Program-made: the position numbers and the translations under genes | Shown: positions 1 to 10,799 of the stretch, one piece after another | Numbering within the stretch: the first letter of the stretch is position 1 | Layout: each line of letters opens with the position of its first letter | Assembly: GCF_009600985.1 (NCBI RefSeq) | Contig: NZ_VDFP01000012.1 | Coordinates: 1-64,000, forward strand | Source: Companilactobacillus halodurans | GTDB lineage: Bacteria; Bacillota; Bacilli; Lactobacillales; Lactobacillaceae | Reading direction: 5' to 3' | Length of the DNA: 64,000 nt | The notes under the pieces: generated by a model | Seen by the model: the letters and a program-made list of their open reading frames with translations, nothing else | The model's database searches: none | Told to the model about the DNA's origin: nothing

Positions 1-11
1 GTCGAACATCT

Positions 12-37
12 AAAGGGCATGAATGGTGTCCTTTTTT
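12..37 (+). terminator. Hairpin, possible terminator of a gene left of the window
   Basis: An 8-bp stem (12-19 with 27-34, one G-T pair) with a 7-nt loop runs into a short T run on the plus strand. No gene for it is visible inside the window, so it probably belongs to a gene or RNA ending just before base 1. Confidence 0.4.
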
Positions 38-74
38 GGTGTTCTTAAATGGTTATTACTAATAAATGGTATAC

Positions 75-113
75 AAAAATAAAGTTGATGGCAAAATACC
101 TATCAACTTTATT
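75..113 (-). terminator. Second hairpin downstream of lysS
   Basis: A perfect 12-bp inverted repeat (78-89 with 102-113, 12-nt loop) is followed by five T on the minus strand. It may back up the lysS terminator or act on both strands between lysS and whatever lies left of the window. Confidence 0.55.
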
Positions 114-128
114 TATCGTACAGCCAAG

Positions 129-171
129 AAAAATAGGACCAGCAACCACTTTAACGATTGCTAGTCCTATT
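129..171 (-). terminator. Terminator of the lysS operon
   Basis: On the minus strand an 8-bp stem (132-139 with 164-171), extended inward by AGCAA/TTGCT pairing, is followed by TTTTT. It starts about 10 bases after the lysS stop codon. Confidence 0.8.
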
Positions 172-183
172 ATTTATTTACTA

Positions 184-1752
<1,569 letters not shown>

Positions 1753-2757
1753 CTACGAAATTTTTGAGGATCTCGCTTCTCGTTTTTCGTAACTTTCAAC
1801 AAATTGATCTAACGTTTCAAACACTTCAGCCATAGAATTTTCATCCATCACTTTTGCACGTGTTCTAACTGCATGGGGAATTCCCTTTAGATAATATGCT
1901 GCTTGTTGACGAAATTCTGGAACACCAACATGCTCACCTTTTAAGTCTACCAGACGTTGGAGTTGAAGTTTAGCAATATTAATTTTTTCTGCCACACTTA
2001 ATTCAGGTAGAATTTCTCCTGTCTCTAGATAATGGTTCATTTGCTTGAGTTTCCAAACATTGCCTAAGACAGCTCTTCCTACCATAACAGCATCTGTACC
2101 AACGTCAGTCAGCATAGTTTTAGCATCTTGAGGCGTTTTAACATCACCATTACCTATAAAAGGAACGTCTAGTCGTTGTGCAACTGTATGTAAAATATCC
2201 CAGTCAGCGTGACCAGTATACATTGCAGCTTTAGTACGGCCATGCATTGCAATCGCACTTGCACCACCCTCTTGAGCTGCCAAAGCATTTTCAGTTGCCA
2301 AAATATGGTCATCATCCCAACCGGTTCGCATTTTAACCGTTAAAGGTTTCTCAATTGCTGAACTGACAGCCTTAACTGCATCGTACAGTTTGTCTGGATC
2401 TCTTAACCAGCTGGAACCAGCTCCAGTCTTTGTGACCTTTTTGACAGGACAGCCCATATTGATGTCGATAATATCAGCACCAGTATTTTGATCTACGTAT
2501 TGAGCCGCTTGAACTAATGATTCTTTAGTGCCACCAAAAATCTGAATACTAACCGGATGCTCTTTAGGATCGACGAACAACATTCCTAAAGTCTTATCAT
2601 TTCGGTATTTGATTCCTTGTCCACTAATCATCTCACAGACGACCAAACCTGCTCCAAACTCCTTTGCTGTAACTCGAAAGGCGGAATTAGTTATGCCGGC
2701 CATAGGTGCAACGACTAATTGATTTTTAATCGTTACATTGCCTATTTTCCATTCCAT
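1753..2757 (-). CDS. dusB: tRNA-dihydrouridine synthase B
   Basis: Flavoenzyme that reduces specific uridines in the tRNA D-loop to dihydrouridine. The sequence shows a TIM-barrel FMN protein with the Dus signatures: VAPMAGITNSAFR near the N-terminus, then INMGCPVKKVTKTGAGS containing the catalytic cysteine, then VKMRTGWDD, AMHGRTKAAMYTG and GNGDVKTP. I place the start at the ATG at 2757 (334 residues) because GAGGT lies 7 bases upstream; the open frame extends eight codons further to a TTG without a good ribosome site. It sits between hslO and lysS as in Bacillus. The family is certain; DusB as opposed to other Dus paralogues is inferred from context. Confidence 0.93.
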   Translation of the reverse strand: MEWKIGNVTIKNQLVVAPMAGITNSAFRVTAKEFGAGLVVCEMISGQGIKYRNDKTLGMLFVDPKEHPVSIQIFGGTKESLVQAAQYVDQNTGADIIDINMGCPVKKVTKTGAGSSWLRDPDKLYDAVKAVSSAIEKPLTVKMRTGWDDDHILATENALAAQEGGASAIAMHGRTKAAMYTGHADWDILHTVAQRLDVPFIGNGDVKTPQDAKTMLTDVGTDAVMVGRAVLGNVWKLKQMNHYLETGEILPELSVAEKINIAKLQLQRLVDLKGEHVGVPEFRQQAAYYLKGIPHAVRTRAKVMDENSMAEVFETLDQFVESYEKREARSSKIS

Positions 2758-2829
2758 AGTGTTTACCTCTGATTTTTTCAATTACAACTTGCAATAATAA
2801 CAAACTATCTATCAGCATGGCAAATATGA

Positions 2830-3711
2830 TTAGTCTTTTGTATCAATAATTTCTTTCAAATCATTTTCGCTAAACTCATATTTATTGCCACAGAACTTGC
2901 AAACAGCCTCTGCACCATGATTTTCATCAATCATTGATTGTAATTCTTTTGTATTTAAAGTAGCTAATGATTTAGAAAATCTTTCCTTTGAACAATCACA
3001 TTTGAATTGAATTGGCATATCTTGGAGATATTTCATATCGACGCCATGCATCACTTTTTCCATAACATCTTTATTACTTAAGCCTTCATTTAACAATGTT
3101 GAAAGATTAGGAATAGTTTTTAAATTATCTTCAATTTGTGTAATATCTTTATCCGTTGCTCCTGGTAAAGTTTGAACTAGGAAACCTCCAGCAGCTCCAA
3201 CTGTCTCGTTGGGATTTACGAAAACAGATACTCCAATAGCAGATGGAATTTGTTCTGACTTAGCCATATAGTAGGCAAAATCCATTCCAATTTCACCCGA
3301 AACTAACGGAACTTGCCCTGTAAATGGTTCTTTCAGGTGTAAATCCTTGGTGATGCTTAAAGTACCATTAGTACCAACAGCAGATGCAACATCAATATGT
3401 CCATCTTCTTTTGCCTTTAAACTGACATGAGGATTAGAAATGTATCCTTTAACGTTTCCTTGAGCAGTAGCATCAACAACAATACTACCAACTGGTCCAT
3501 CGCCTTGAACTCGAGTCGTTAAAACTTCATCTTCCTTTAAAGTTGAAGTAGCAATTAAAACCGAGCCAATCATCGTTCTACCTAAGGCAGCACTAGAGTT
3601 TCTCCAAGTATCATGTCTTTTTTGAGCTTCTTGAACAGTTTCTGTTGCATTAACAACGTAAGCTCTAAATTTACCGTTAGTAGACACTGCTTTCGTTAAT
3701 GTGTCTGTCAT
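2830..3711 (-). CDS. hslO: Redox-regulated chaperone Hsp33
   Basis: Holdase chaperone activated by oxidation in the cytoplasm. The 293-residue protein has the typical length. The redox switch is intact: a CxC pair (C238, C240) and a CxxC pair (C271, C274) close to the C-terminus, which bind zinc when reduced. A GGAGG Shine-Dalgarno lies just before the ATG. The gene follows ftsH, but an intrinsic-terminator hairpin ends only about 18 bases before its start codon, leaving no room for a separate promoter there. Its transcription therefore probably depends on readthrough or on a promoter inside the 3' end of ftsH (inference). Confidence 0.95.
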   Translation of the reverse strand: MTDTLTKAVSTNGKFRAYVVNATETVQEAQKRHDTWRNSSAALGRTMIGSVLIATSTLKEDEVLTTRVQGDGPVGSIVVDATAQGNVKGYISNPHVSLKAKEDGHIDVASAVGTNGTLSITKDLHLKEPFTGQVPLVSGEIGMDFAYYMAKSEQIPSAIGVSVFVNPNETVGAAGGFLVQTLPGATDKDITQIEDNLKTIPNLSTLLNEGLSNKDVMEKVMHGVDMKYLQDMPIQFKCDCSKERFSKSLATLNTKELQSMIDENHGAEAVCKFCGNKYEFSENDLKEIIDTKD

Positions 3712-3729
3712 ATATAGTTCCTCCGTTCA

Positions 3730-3756
3730 AAAAAGCGACTCTCGCGAGTCGCTTTT
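3730..3756 (-). terminator. Hairpin between ftsH and hslO
   Basis: A perfect 11-bp stem (3731-3741 with 3746-3756) with a 4-nt loop is followed on the minus strand by seven T. It lies directly after the ftsH stop and directly before the hslO Shine-Dalgarno, so it looks like a terminator that must be partly read through. Confidence 0.85.
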
Positions 3757-3764
3757 TCTTATTG

Positions 3765-6032
3765 TTATTGATTATCTTTATTATTATCGCTGTTGTCAGC
3801 ATTTTTGTTTGAATCATCTGAATTAGATTGATCTGAATTAGTTTGGTTCGTATCAGATTGACTAGAATCCGTTTGATTAGAATCAGACTTAGTTTGACTT
3901 GAATTGTCAGCATCTGAATTAGTTTCAGAAGTTGATTCGTTATCCTTATGTTCAGAAGGATAAACATCCTTGTCAAGGTCCATGTCTTCAAGCTTTTCAG
4001 AATCTTTCTTACCAGTTTCTTCATTCTTTTGCTTAGCAACATCTTTAGCTTCAGCAGCCTTCTTAGCTTCTTCAAAGGTTGCAGCACTTTCACTTGGGAA
4101 TTCTTGGTTTGGATCATTATCTGGCATCTTACCAGTATTATACAAACTTAAGATTTCCTTTTCGTCAAGTGTTTCATACTTCAAAAGAGCTTCAGCAATA
4201 ATCTTGTGTTGTTCACGGTGTGTTTCGATGATTTCTCTAGCACGTTCGTGATCTTCATCAATAATGCGTTTAACTTCTTGATCAATTGCCTTAGCAGTAT
4301 CTTCAGAATATGAAGGTAATTGACGATAGTTACCACCACTGAATGGTTGACCATTCTTTTCAAGTTGAACAGTACCTAAGCGGTCTGTCATACCATATTC
4401 AGTAACCATTGTCCGGGCAATTTGTGTTGCCTGTTCAAAGTCATTTGAAGCACCAGATGAAGGTTGGCCAACAATAATTTCTTCAGCTGTACGACCACCT
4501 AATAATCCAGTGATTTGTTCATTCAAATCCTTTTTACTTGCAAGGTTTTGATCATCCTTAGGAAGCATGATGGCATAACCACCAGCACGTCCACGAGGTA
4601 CGATTGTAACCTTTCTAACAACTCGAGAATCGTTCAATACTAAACCAATCAAAGCATGTCCTGCTTCGTGATAAGCAACAGTATGACGTTCCTCTTGAGG
4701 AATAACACGATTCTTTTTAGCTGGACCGGCAATAACACGGTCTTCAGCTTCATCCAAGTCAGTAGCATCAATCTTATGCTTACCACGTCTTGCAGCAACT
4801 AAAGCAGCTTCGTTTAGTAAGTTTTCTAGATCAGCACCAGCAAAACCTGGAGTTTGTTGAGCAATAGCCTTTAAATCAACATCATCAGCAAGTGGCTTGT
4901 TCTTGGCGTGAACCTTAAGAATAGCTTCACGGCCCTTAACGTCAGGACGACCAATAAGAATCTTACGGTCAAAACGGCCTGGACGCAATAGAGCTGGATC
5001 AAGAACATCAGAACGGTTAGTAGCGGCCATAACGATGACCCCTTCGTTACCTGTAAATCCATCCAATTCGATTAATAATTGGTTAAGGGTTTGCTCACGT
5101 TCATCATTACCACCACCGGTACCAGAACCACGTTGACGACCGACGGCATCAATTTCATCAATAAAGATGATTGATGGAGCATCTTTTTTGGCGTTTTCGA
5201 ACAGATCACGTACACGTGATGCACCAACACCAACGAACATTTCAACGAAATCTGAACCAGAGATAGAATAAAATGGAACTTTAGCTTCACCAGCAACAGC
5301 CTTAGCTAGTAAAGTTTTACCTGTCCCGGGAGGACCCTCAAGTAGAACACCAGCTGGAATTCTTGCTCCCAGAGAAACGTACTTCCTAGGATCTTTTAGG
5401 AATTCAACAACTTCAACAAGTTCTTGTTTTTCCTCTTCAGCACCGGCAACATCGGAAAATCTAACTTTATTTTTCTTTGGATCTTCAGGTTTGACCTTAG
5501 ATTTACCAAAGTTCATGACACGGTTTGCGCCACCACCTTGGCCTCCACGGCCCATCATTGCAAAGATTATAAAGAAGAATAATGCAAACGGAACAACCAC
5601 CGTCAGAATCAACGAAATCCACTGACCTGATTGCGACTTAGGAGCTGCTGTTGTCTTAACATCCTGAGCTGAGGCAGCGTTATTGATTCTCTTTAACGTA
5701 TCATTGTTGGGCAGAACAGTTGAACTAAATGAAGTTACTTCACTAGTAGTTGTGGATTGAGAACGGCTGAATAGTGACACGGAGCGTGTCGTTTCAGCTT
5801 TTTGAGCTTTCTTGTACTGACCAGTTACTTGATAAGCTCCCCCAATGGGTTCTAGCTTGAAACTCTTCACTTTGCCTTGCTTCAATTGTGTAATGAATTG
5901 GTCTTGGCTTAACGTTTTAGATTGGTCTGAGGATTGACCACCAGCAAACCAACTTGCTGCAAGAACCAAAACAACAAAGAGCAAGATGTAAAACAGGCTA
6001 TTATTAATTAACCTATTTCGATTATTTTTCAT
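3765..6032 (-). CDS. ftsH: ATP-dependent membrane zinc protease FtsH
   Basis: Membrane-anchored AAA+ metalloprotease that degrades unneeded or misfolded membrane and regulatory proteins. In order: transmembrane segment about 11-30, an extracytoplasmic region about 31-135, a second transmembrane segment about 137-160, Walker A GPPGTGKT at 233-240, Walker B IIFIDEID near 288-295, the second region of homology, and the zinc site HEAGH at 455-459. At 755 residues it is longer than many homologues because of a C-terminal tail: the last 70 or so residues are almost only Ser, Asn, Asp, Thr, Gln and Lys. It follows hpt and tilS, the usual order. Confidence 0.97.
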   Translation of the reverse strand: MKNNRNRLINNSLFYILLFVVLVLAASWFAGGQSSDQSKTLSQDQFITQLKQGKVKSFKLEPIGGAYQVTGQYKKAQKAETTRSVSLFSRSQSTTTSEVTSFSSTVLPNNDTLKRINNAASAQDVKTTAAPKSQSGQWISLILTVVVPFALFFFIIFAMMGRGGQGGGANRVMNFGKSKVKPEDPKKNKVRFSDVAGAEEEKQELVEVVEFLKDPRKYVSLGARIPAGVLLEGPPGTGKTLLAKAVAGEAKVPFYSISGSDFVEMFVGVGASRVRDLFENAKKDAPSIIFIDEIDAVGRQRGSGTGGGNDEREQTLNQLLIELDGFTGNEGVIVMAATNRSDVLDPALLRPGRFDRKILIGRPDVKGREAILKVHAKNKPLADDVDLKAIAQQTPGFAGADLENLLNEAALVAARRGKHKIDATDLDEAEDRVIAGPAKKNRVIPQEERHTVAYHEAGHALIGLVLNDSRVVRKVTIVPRGRAGGYAIMLPKDDQNLASKKDLNEQITGLLGGRTAEEIIVGQPSSGASNDFEQATQIARTMVTEYGMTDRLGTVQLEKNGQPFSGGNYRQLPSYSEDTAKAIDQEVKRIIDEDHERAREIIETHREQHKIIAEALLKYETLDEKEILSLYNTGKMPDNDPNQEFPSESAATFEEAKKAAEAKDVAKQKNEETGKKDSEKLEDMDLDKDVYPSEHKDNESTSETNSDADNSSQTKSDSNQTDSSQSDTNQTNSDQSNSDDSNKNADNSDNNKDNQ

Positions 6033-6115
6033 ACATTTCCTCCTAAATTACTTAGACGATACATATTGTAACATTGGTGAACAGTAACACAATAATAATT
6101 GTAACTCTATCTTAA

Positions 6116-6661
6116 TTATTTTGTGCTATAGACCTCTGGTTTTAAAACGCCCACATAAGGTAAATTACGATAATGTTCATTGTAATCCATTCCATAGCCT
6201 ACAACGAACTCATCTGGAATTTGAACTCCGACATAATCGACCTTGACGTGCTTGATTCTTCGAGCTGGCTTATCTAAAAAGGATACGATTTTAATTGATT
6301 TAGCATGTCGCGCATTAAATAGCTCGGTCAAACGGTCCAAAGTATAACCGGTATCAATAATATCTTCCACTATAACGACATCTCGATCACGAATCGAAGT
6401 ATCCAAATCCTTGATGATTCTCACATCGCCAGTAGTAACTGTATTTTCGCCGCCATAACTTGAAACATCCATAAAGTCGTATTCCATTTGAATATCAAGC
6501 TCTTTAACTAAATCCATCATAAACATCGCTGCACCACGCAGGATACAAACAAAAAGAGGATTCTTTCCACGATATTCTTCCGCAAGCTCTTTTCCAAGAC
6601 GTTTATTGGCTTCTTCTATTTGTTCTTTTGAAACCAAAACATTTTTTATATCTGAGTTCAT
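6116..6661 (-). CDS. hpt: Hypoxanthine phosphoribosyltransferase
   Basis: Purine salvage enzyme that makes IMP (and usually GMP) from hypoxanthine or guanine and PRPP. The 181-residue protein has the PRPP loop VVIVEDIIDTGYT and the family's C-terminal region (KVDYVGVQIPDEFVVGYGMDY). Its ATG overlaps the tilS stop by four bases, so the two are translationally coupled. The tilS-hpt-ftsH trio is conserved across Firmicutes, and in Bacillus Hpt and TilS are reported to interact and affect ftsH expression (established knowledge; not testable here). Confidence 0.96.
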   Translation of the reverse strand: MNSDIKNVLVSKEQIEEANKRLGKELAEEYRGKNPLFVCILRGAAMFMMDLVKELDIQMEYDFMDVSSYGGENTVTTGDVRIIKDLDTSIRDRDVVIVEDIIDTGYTLDRLTELFNARHAKSIKIVSFLDKPARRIKHVKVDYVGVQIPDEFVVGYGMDYNEHYRNLPYVGVLKPEVYSTK

Positions 6662-7986
6662 TCTTTTACTCCATCCAAGTTAATTTGGTAATGTTTATTA
6701 CCTTTTTTTAAATAATCACTCATATTATAGATTTTTTCAACCCAAACAATCTGATTATCAAATAATAAAACTAAATAATCATTACGTTTATATTCAGGTA
6801 TTTTCTCATTTATAAATCTTTTACTTAATTTTTGATGTTGACCATTGGATAGGAGCAATTTATCACCATTCCTTCTGGTCCTTAAGGTGATTTTTTCTGG
6901 TTTTTTATCAACCGTTATTGAGAAATCAGTTTCATCTTCCGTCACAGTTACTTTCCTGTGATTTAAAGTAGCCACTCGATTCAAGTGAAGCTCGACCTCT
7001 GTAAGATTTTTTGTCGAAATCTTTTCAACGACGAATTGATCGTAACTACGAATAAAGCGCCATGAATCCTCTAAATCAATCGAAGCATTGGCAGAATCAT
7101 TGGTTAAAATACCGATAATTTGATTGATTTGTTTATTGCTGATGGAAATATCCAATTGCCGTTTAGCAAAAAAATTACCCCAAAATAAAGTTTGTTGAAA
7201 ATGGTCCAATTTTAAAACCGGCTTGATTTTTCCTTTAATTATTCGTGCATCATCAACTAATATCATGGCTTGTTCGATTTGACTAAATTGCTTTTGAGCT
7301 AAATCGATCAAAGCCATCAATTGTTGATCAAAGAAACGAAAATGAGCTAAGAGTTGCCCATTTTCCTTTTGCAATTCAGGGAAAATATTATTTCTCAGAC
7401 GATTACGTAAAGTAATATTACTAAAATTAGTTTCATCTTGCACATGTTTGATATCGTGAATATCGCCATACTCTGCTAATTCTTTTTTAGAAAAGTCTAA
7501 AAGCGGTCTAATTATCTGGCCATTGCCAAAATTTCTCTGTTCTTTTAAGCTGATGATTTCATAAGCATTGCCGGACCGAATCATCTTCATCAAGATATTT
7601 TCTGCCAAGTCATTGCCATGATGAGCCGTCACCAAGGTATCAAAATGTTCTTGTTTCATAACTTCTTTAAAAAATCCATAACGAAATTCTCGAGCAGCAG
7701 CTTCCATCCCAACATCACGAGGCTTTTTATCCCACTTTTTCGTGAAAAATTGGTAACCATTTTTTTGGCAATTATCCTTGACGAATTGTACTTCGGATTT
7801 GCTCTCTGGTCGAAGATCATGATCAACATTAACGACGCCAAATTTATCAGTCGGTAAAATTTGGGCAATGACATTCAATAAAACCATTGAATCCACGCCG
7901 CCAGAAACAGCTACTAAGATTTTCTTAGCTTGGAAACGTTCTAAATTTCTTTTGACAGTACCTACAATTCTTTTATCAATTAGCAT
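6658..7986 (-). CDS. tilS: tRNA(Ile)-lysidine synthetase
   Basis: Converts the wobble cytidine of the AUA-reading tRNA-Ile to lysidine with lysine and ATP; essential for AUA decoding. The N-terminal PP-loop ATP-pyrophosphatase motif SGGVDS is at residues 28-33, and the C-terminal substrate-binding domain is seen in LRTRRNGDKL. Length (442) is typical. An intrinsic-terminator hairpin (8006-8031) ends about 20 bases before the ATG, with an AGGAG Shine-Dalgarno in between, so expression likely needs readthrough from the S1-domain gene or an internal promoter. Its end overlaps hpt by four bases. Confidence 0.95.
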   Translation of the reverse strand: MLIDKRIVGTVKRNLERFQAKKILVAVSGGVDSMVLLNVIAQILPTDKFGVVNVDHDLRPESKSEVQFVKDNCQKNGYQFFTKKWDKKPRDVGMEAAAREFRYGFFKEVMKQEHFDTLVTAHHGNDLAENILMKMIRSGNAYEIISLKEQRNFGNGQIIRPLLDFSKKELAEYGDIHDIKHVQDETNFSNITLRNRLRNNIFPELQKENGQLLAHFRFFDQQLMALIDLAQKQFSQIEQAMILVDDARIIKGKIKPVLKLDHFQQTLFWGNFFAKRQLDISISNKQINQIIGILTNDSANASIDLEDSWRFIRSYDQFVVEKISTKNLTEVELHLNRVATLNHRKVTVTEDETDFSITVDKKPEKITLRTRRNGDKLLLSNGQHQKLSKRFINEKIPEYKRNDYLVLLFDNQIVWVEKIYNMSDYLKKGNKHYQINLDGVKE

Positions 7987-8005
7987 TTCAAATTCTCCTA
8001 AAATT

Positions 8006-8031
8006 AAAAAGGCTGAGACAATGTCTCAACC
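8006..8031 (-). terminator. Hairpin between the S1-domain gene and tilS
   Basis: On the minus strand a 9-bp stem (8011-8019 with 8023-8031, 3-nt loop) is followed by TTTTT, then directly by the tilS AGGAG ribosome site. The position matches the ftsH/hslO junction. Confidence 0.8.
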
Positions 8032-8045
8032 CCTCCGATGAAATA

Positions 8046-8462
8046 TTAACTACGACGACCTCCACGGCCACCACGTTTTCCTTCGGTATTCTTTTTAAGG
8101 ATACTCAAACGTTCTTCACTTTCTTTCATGAAGCCCGACATCATATCATCAAAACTTTCAGGTTTATGTTGCTGTGGTTTTCTATCATTTCGATCATGTG
8201 AACGATGTGAATGATACTTTGGCTTAGGTCTATCGGTTGCTTGCTTAATCGATAATGCGATTTTATGATCCTTTTCATTAAGAACTAAAACTTTAACAGT
8301 ATCGCCAACGCTTAGCACATCGTGAATATCTTTGACGTATCCATCAGCAATCTCACTGATGTGCACCATTCCGCTTTGTCCTTCTCCGAGGTCTACGAAT
8401 GCCCCAAAATTTGTAATTCCAGTTACTTTACCTTCTGTTTTAGCTCCTACTTCAACTGTCAT
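8046..8462 (-). CDS. S1-domain RNA-binding protein (YabR-like)
   Basis: Small RNA-binding protein of unknown exact role, probably ribosome- or mRNA-associated. Residues 1-75 form one S1 (OB-fold) domain: VGAKTEGKVTGITNFGAFVDLG, then GMVHISEIADGYV and VLVLNEKDHKIALSIKQA. The rest is a basic, His/Arg/Lys-rich linker ending in a Gly-Arg tail (GKRGGRGGRRS). It lies between divIC and tilS, the position of Bacillus yabR, with 23 bases to divIC. Family is secure; function is not established from sequence. Confidence 0.9.
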   Translation of the reverse strand: MTVEVGAKTEGKVTGITNFGAFVDLGEGQSGMVHISEIADGYVKDIHDVLSVGDTVKVLVLNEKDHKIALSIKQATDRPKPKYHSHRSHDRNDRKPQQHKPESFDDMMSGFMKESEERLSILKKNTEGKRGGRGGRRS

Positions 8463-8485
8463 CTAATTAAAAATAATTCCTTTCC

Positions 8486-8878
8486 CTATTTTTGAATCGT
8501 AGTGGTCTTAACGTCGTCAGGTAAATTGTAAATTTGTTCGCCTGATTTACTATACATATACTTCTGGCGAATATATTTTTCCAAATAATTCGTATCATGA
8601 AGTTGACTAACTTCCAATTTTAAATCACTCTGAGTCGATTTCTGTTTGCTAAGCTTTTGCTTGCTAACTTCAATCTGATCCATCGTATTAGCGTACGTCC
8701 TGTGGGCATTAAAAATTTGCACGCCAAATACTATTAAAATAATCGCAAAAATAATCCCAATCATCGCAATTCTTCTGCGATGTACTTTTTTGACATAATT
8801 GTTCCGATTAGGATTTGGAGATTTTGATTTCTTCGGTTGTAAAACCGAAACATTGGAATTTAGTTTACGTACTTCCAT
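8486..8878 (-). CDS. divIC: Septum formation initiator, DivIC/FtsL family
   Basis: Bitopic cell-division protein of the FtsL-DivIB-DivIC complex at the septum. The 130-residue protein has a basic cytoplasmic N-terminus (about 1-37), one transmembrane helix (about 38-58), and an extracellular coiled-coil segment (about 62-110) followed by the family's tyrosine-containing KYIRQKYMYSKSGEQIY stretch. Its position between the S4 protein and the S1 protein is that of divIC. The call as DivIC rather than FtsL rests on this synteny and on the C-terminal motif. Confidence 0.9.
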   Translation of the reverse strand: MEVRKLNSNVSVLQPKKSKSPNPNRNNYVKKVHRRRIAMIGIIFAIILIVFGVQIFNAHRTYANTMDQIEVSKQKLSKQKSTQSDLKLEVSQLHDTNYLEKYIRQKYMYSKSGEQIYNLPDDVKTTTIQK

Positions 8879-8975
8879 ACCACTACTCCCCTAGAATTGA
8901 TTACCTTGAGTATAACAAGTTTATGCGCTTATTTGAATAATAAAATTGTTAATTTTAATCTATTTCAAACATTAA

Positions 8976-9215
8976 TTATATTTCTTCGTACATATCTTCA
9001 GATTCAGTTTTCTTAGTTGTTTCTTTGATGTTAAGAACCTTGATTTTCATAGTTCTTTCACCAAAATGCAATTCAATAACGTCACCAACAGAAACGTCAG
9101 TAGACGATTTGGCAACTCGATCATTGATTAAAGCTCGACCATTGTCGGTGAATTCTTTAGCAACGGTTCTACGCTTGATAATTCGACTTACTTTTAAAAA
9201 TTTATCTAACCTCAT
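8976..9215 (-). CDS. rqcP: S4-domain RNA-binding protein (RqcP/YabO-like)
   Basis: A 79-residue protein that is essentially one S4 RNA-binding domain (RLDKFLKVSRIIKRRTVAKEF at the N-terminus). Homologues (YabO/RqcP, Hsp15 family) bind the 50S subunit and work with RqcH in ribosome-associated quality control by C-terminal alanine tailing (established for Bacillus). It starts two bases after the flippase stop, so it belongs to the mfd-flippase transcript. The gene symbol follows the Bacillus orthologue in the same neighbourhood. Confidence 0.88.
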   Translation of the reverse strand: MRLDKFLKVSRIIKRRTVAKEFTDNGRALINDRVAKSSTDVSVGDVIELHFGERTMKIKVLNIKETTKKTESEDMYEEI

Positions 9216-9217
9216 AT

Positions 9218-10798
9218 TTACTCCCTAATCTTCATAAATTTTGTAATATATTTTCCCATGGGTAAAATTTCCCATTCTTCTTTAGTTAACATTTGCCAAT
9301 GCTTCGTCAAACTCAAATAAATCAAGGCTCCAATCGGTATGGCAATAATGTTTATCAACACGCTGCTTGGGCGATTGACAATTACGGCCATTGATAAAAG
9401 CTTAACGATTATTTTAACAACTATTGCCATGATTAAACCAACTTTTATCAGTGAAAGGATAAATTTTTTATCCAACGATAAAAATTCACGATTGAAATTA
9501 TAAATTATTAAGATACCAAACAAAATTACGCATTCGCTTAGGACAGTGGCCATTGCTCCTCCAGCTATCCCAAACTTTGGAATCAAAATAATATTCAAAG
9601 CTATCTTGGCTAACAAAGACATTCCAAAAAGAATTAGTTTATGAACATTCTTTTCGTCATCCCCACTAGTCACAGCAATCAATAAGTTGATAAATGACAC
9701 AATCATTATCGACAACATGTAAATGGCTAATGATTTTGAACCACTAGCATCTGTAAAAAGCATTGTATTGATTTGAGGCATTAAGGCAATTAAGCCAGCA
9801 GTTTCTGCGACTGATAGCCATAAGCACACTCGAACCATCTTTTGAATCGTACTCTTATTTTGTTTGAGACGATTGGTTTCTTTTAATTGCGGCATGATAG
9901 TCGAAACAAATGACAATGACAAAACAATGCCCAATTGCAACAACGGCTGTCCACGATCAAAGATACCTTTTTGAATCTCTGCTTGATTTAAATTAATTCC
10001 GGCGTGCATTAATAGCCGCAACATTGAAAATAAATCAATGAACTGGTAAAAAATCGTTATTCCAGTAAAAACAACGATTAAAACCACTTCTAAGACTAGT
10101 CCATGTTCCAATTTGATTGGGTGATGGGACTTTTTATCCTGATGCAATTTTGCTTTATCCAATTTAGACTTATCTTTTAAAAACCAGATAACTAAAATGA
10201 AGACTGCAAAAATCCCACCAATAAAGGCTCCTGAGTTAGCCCAGGTCCCCATTTTGTAGACATCAAAAACTCCGCGTCCAAACAGTAAAGCACTGCCAAT
10301 TATGATTACGATTCGCACCAATTGTTCAGAAACTTGCGAAATGGCACTTGGTTCCATAATCAAATTGCTTTGAAAATATCCACGCAAACTAGCTTCAAAT
10401 GGAACTAGTAAAAATGCTAATGAGACTGCTCGCACTTCAGGATATAAATTAGGATCTCCCATTAAAAAAGCGAGATACTTCGCATAAAACCACAATAACC
10501 CTGTAATGACGACGCAGCTTACTAATAATAGGTTAAATGTCTTTTTCAATAGGTTATGTTTCGCAATTATTGTATCCTGCTGTGCAAAAGTCTTTGAAAT
10601 AACGACTGGCAATCCCGAAAGCGCCAAGACAGAAAAAATCCCATAGAGAGGATAAACCTGTTGATAGATGAAATAGCCCCGATCCCCAACGATATTTTGT
10701 AATGGAATCCGATAAATAGCACTCAGCAGTTCTGAAAACAGCGATGCTATCGTCAAAATCCAGGTCCCCTTTATCGCCCTAGACACTTCTTTTTGCAT
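9218..10798 (-). CDS. MOP-superfamily lipid flippase (YabM/MurJ-like)
   Basis: Polytopic membrane protein of 526 residues with about 14 predicted hydrophobic helices, of the polysaccharide biosynthesis/MviN-like exporter family. The opening (ILTIASLFSELLSAIYRIPLQNIVG) is typical for Firmicutes YabM/SpoVB/MurJ-type proteins, which move undecaprenyl-linked precursors across the membrane. It sits between mfd (one-base gap) and the S4 gene, the yabM position. Substrate, lipid II or another lipid-linked glycan, cannot be decided from sequence. Confidence 0.85.
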   Translation of the reverse strand: MQKEVSRAIKGTWILTIASLFSELLSAIYRIPLQNIVGDRGYFIYQQVYPLYGIFSVLALSGLPVVISKTFAQQDTIIAKHNLLKKTFNLLLVSCVVITGLLWFYAKYLAFLMGDPNLYPEVRAVSLAFLLVPFEASLRGYFQSNLIMEPSAISQVSEQLVRIVIIIGSALLFGRGVFDVYKMGTWANSGAFIGGIFAVFILVIWFLKDKSKLDKAKLHQDKKSHHPIKLEHGLVLEVVLIVVFTGITIFYQFIDLFSMLRLLMHAGINLNQAEIQKGIFDRGQPLLQLGIVLSLSFVSTIMPQLKETNRLKQNKSTIQKMVRVCLWLSVAETAGLIALMPQINTMLFTDASGSKSLAIYMLSIMIVSFINLLIAVTSGDDEKNVHKLILFGMSLLAKIALNIILIPKFGIAGGAMATVLSECVILFGILIIYNFNREFLSLDKKFILSLIKVGLIMAIVVKIIVKLLSMAVIVNRPSSVLINIIAIPIGALIYLSLTKHWQMLTKEEWEILPMGKYITKFMKIRE

Positions 10799-10799
10799 A

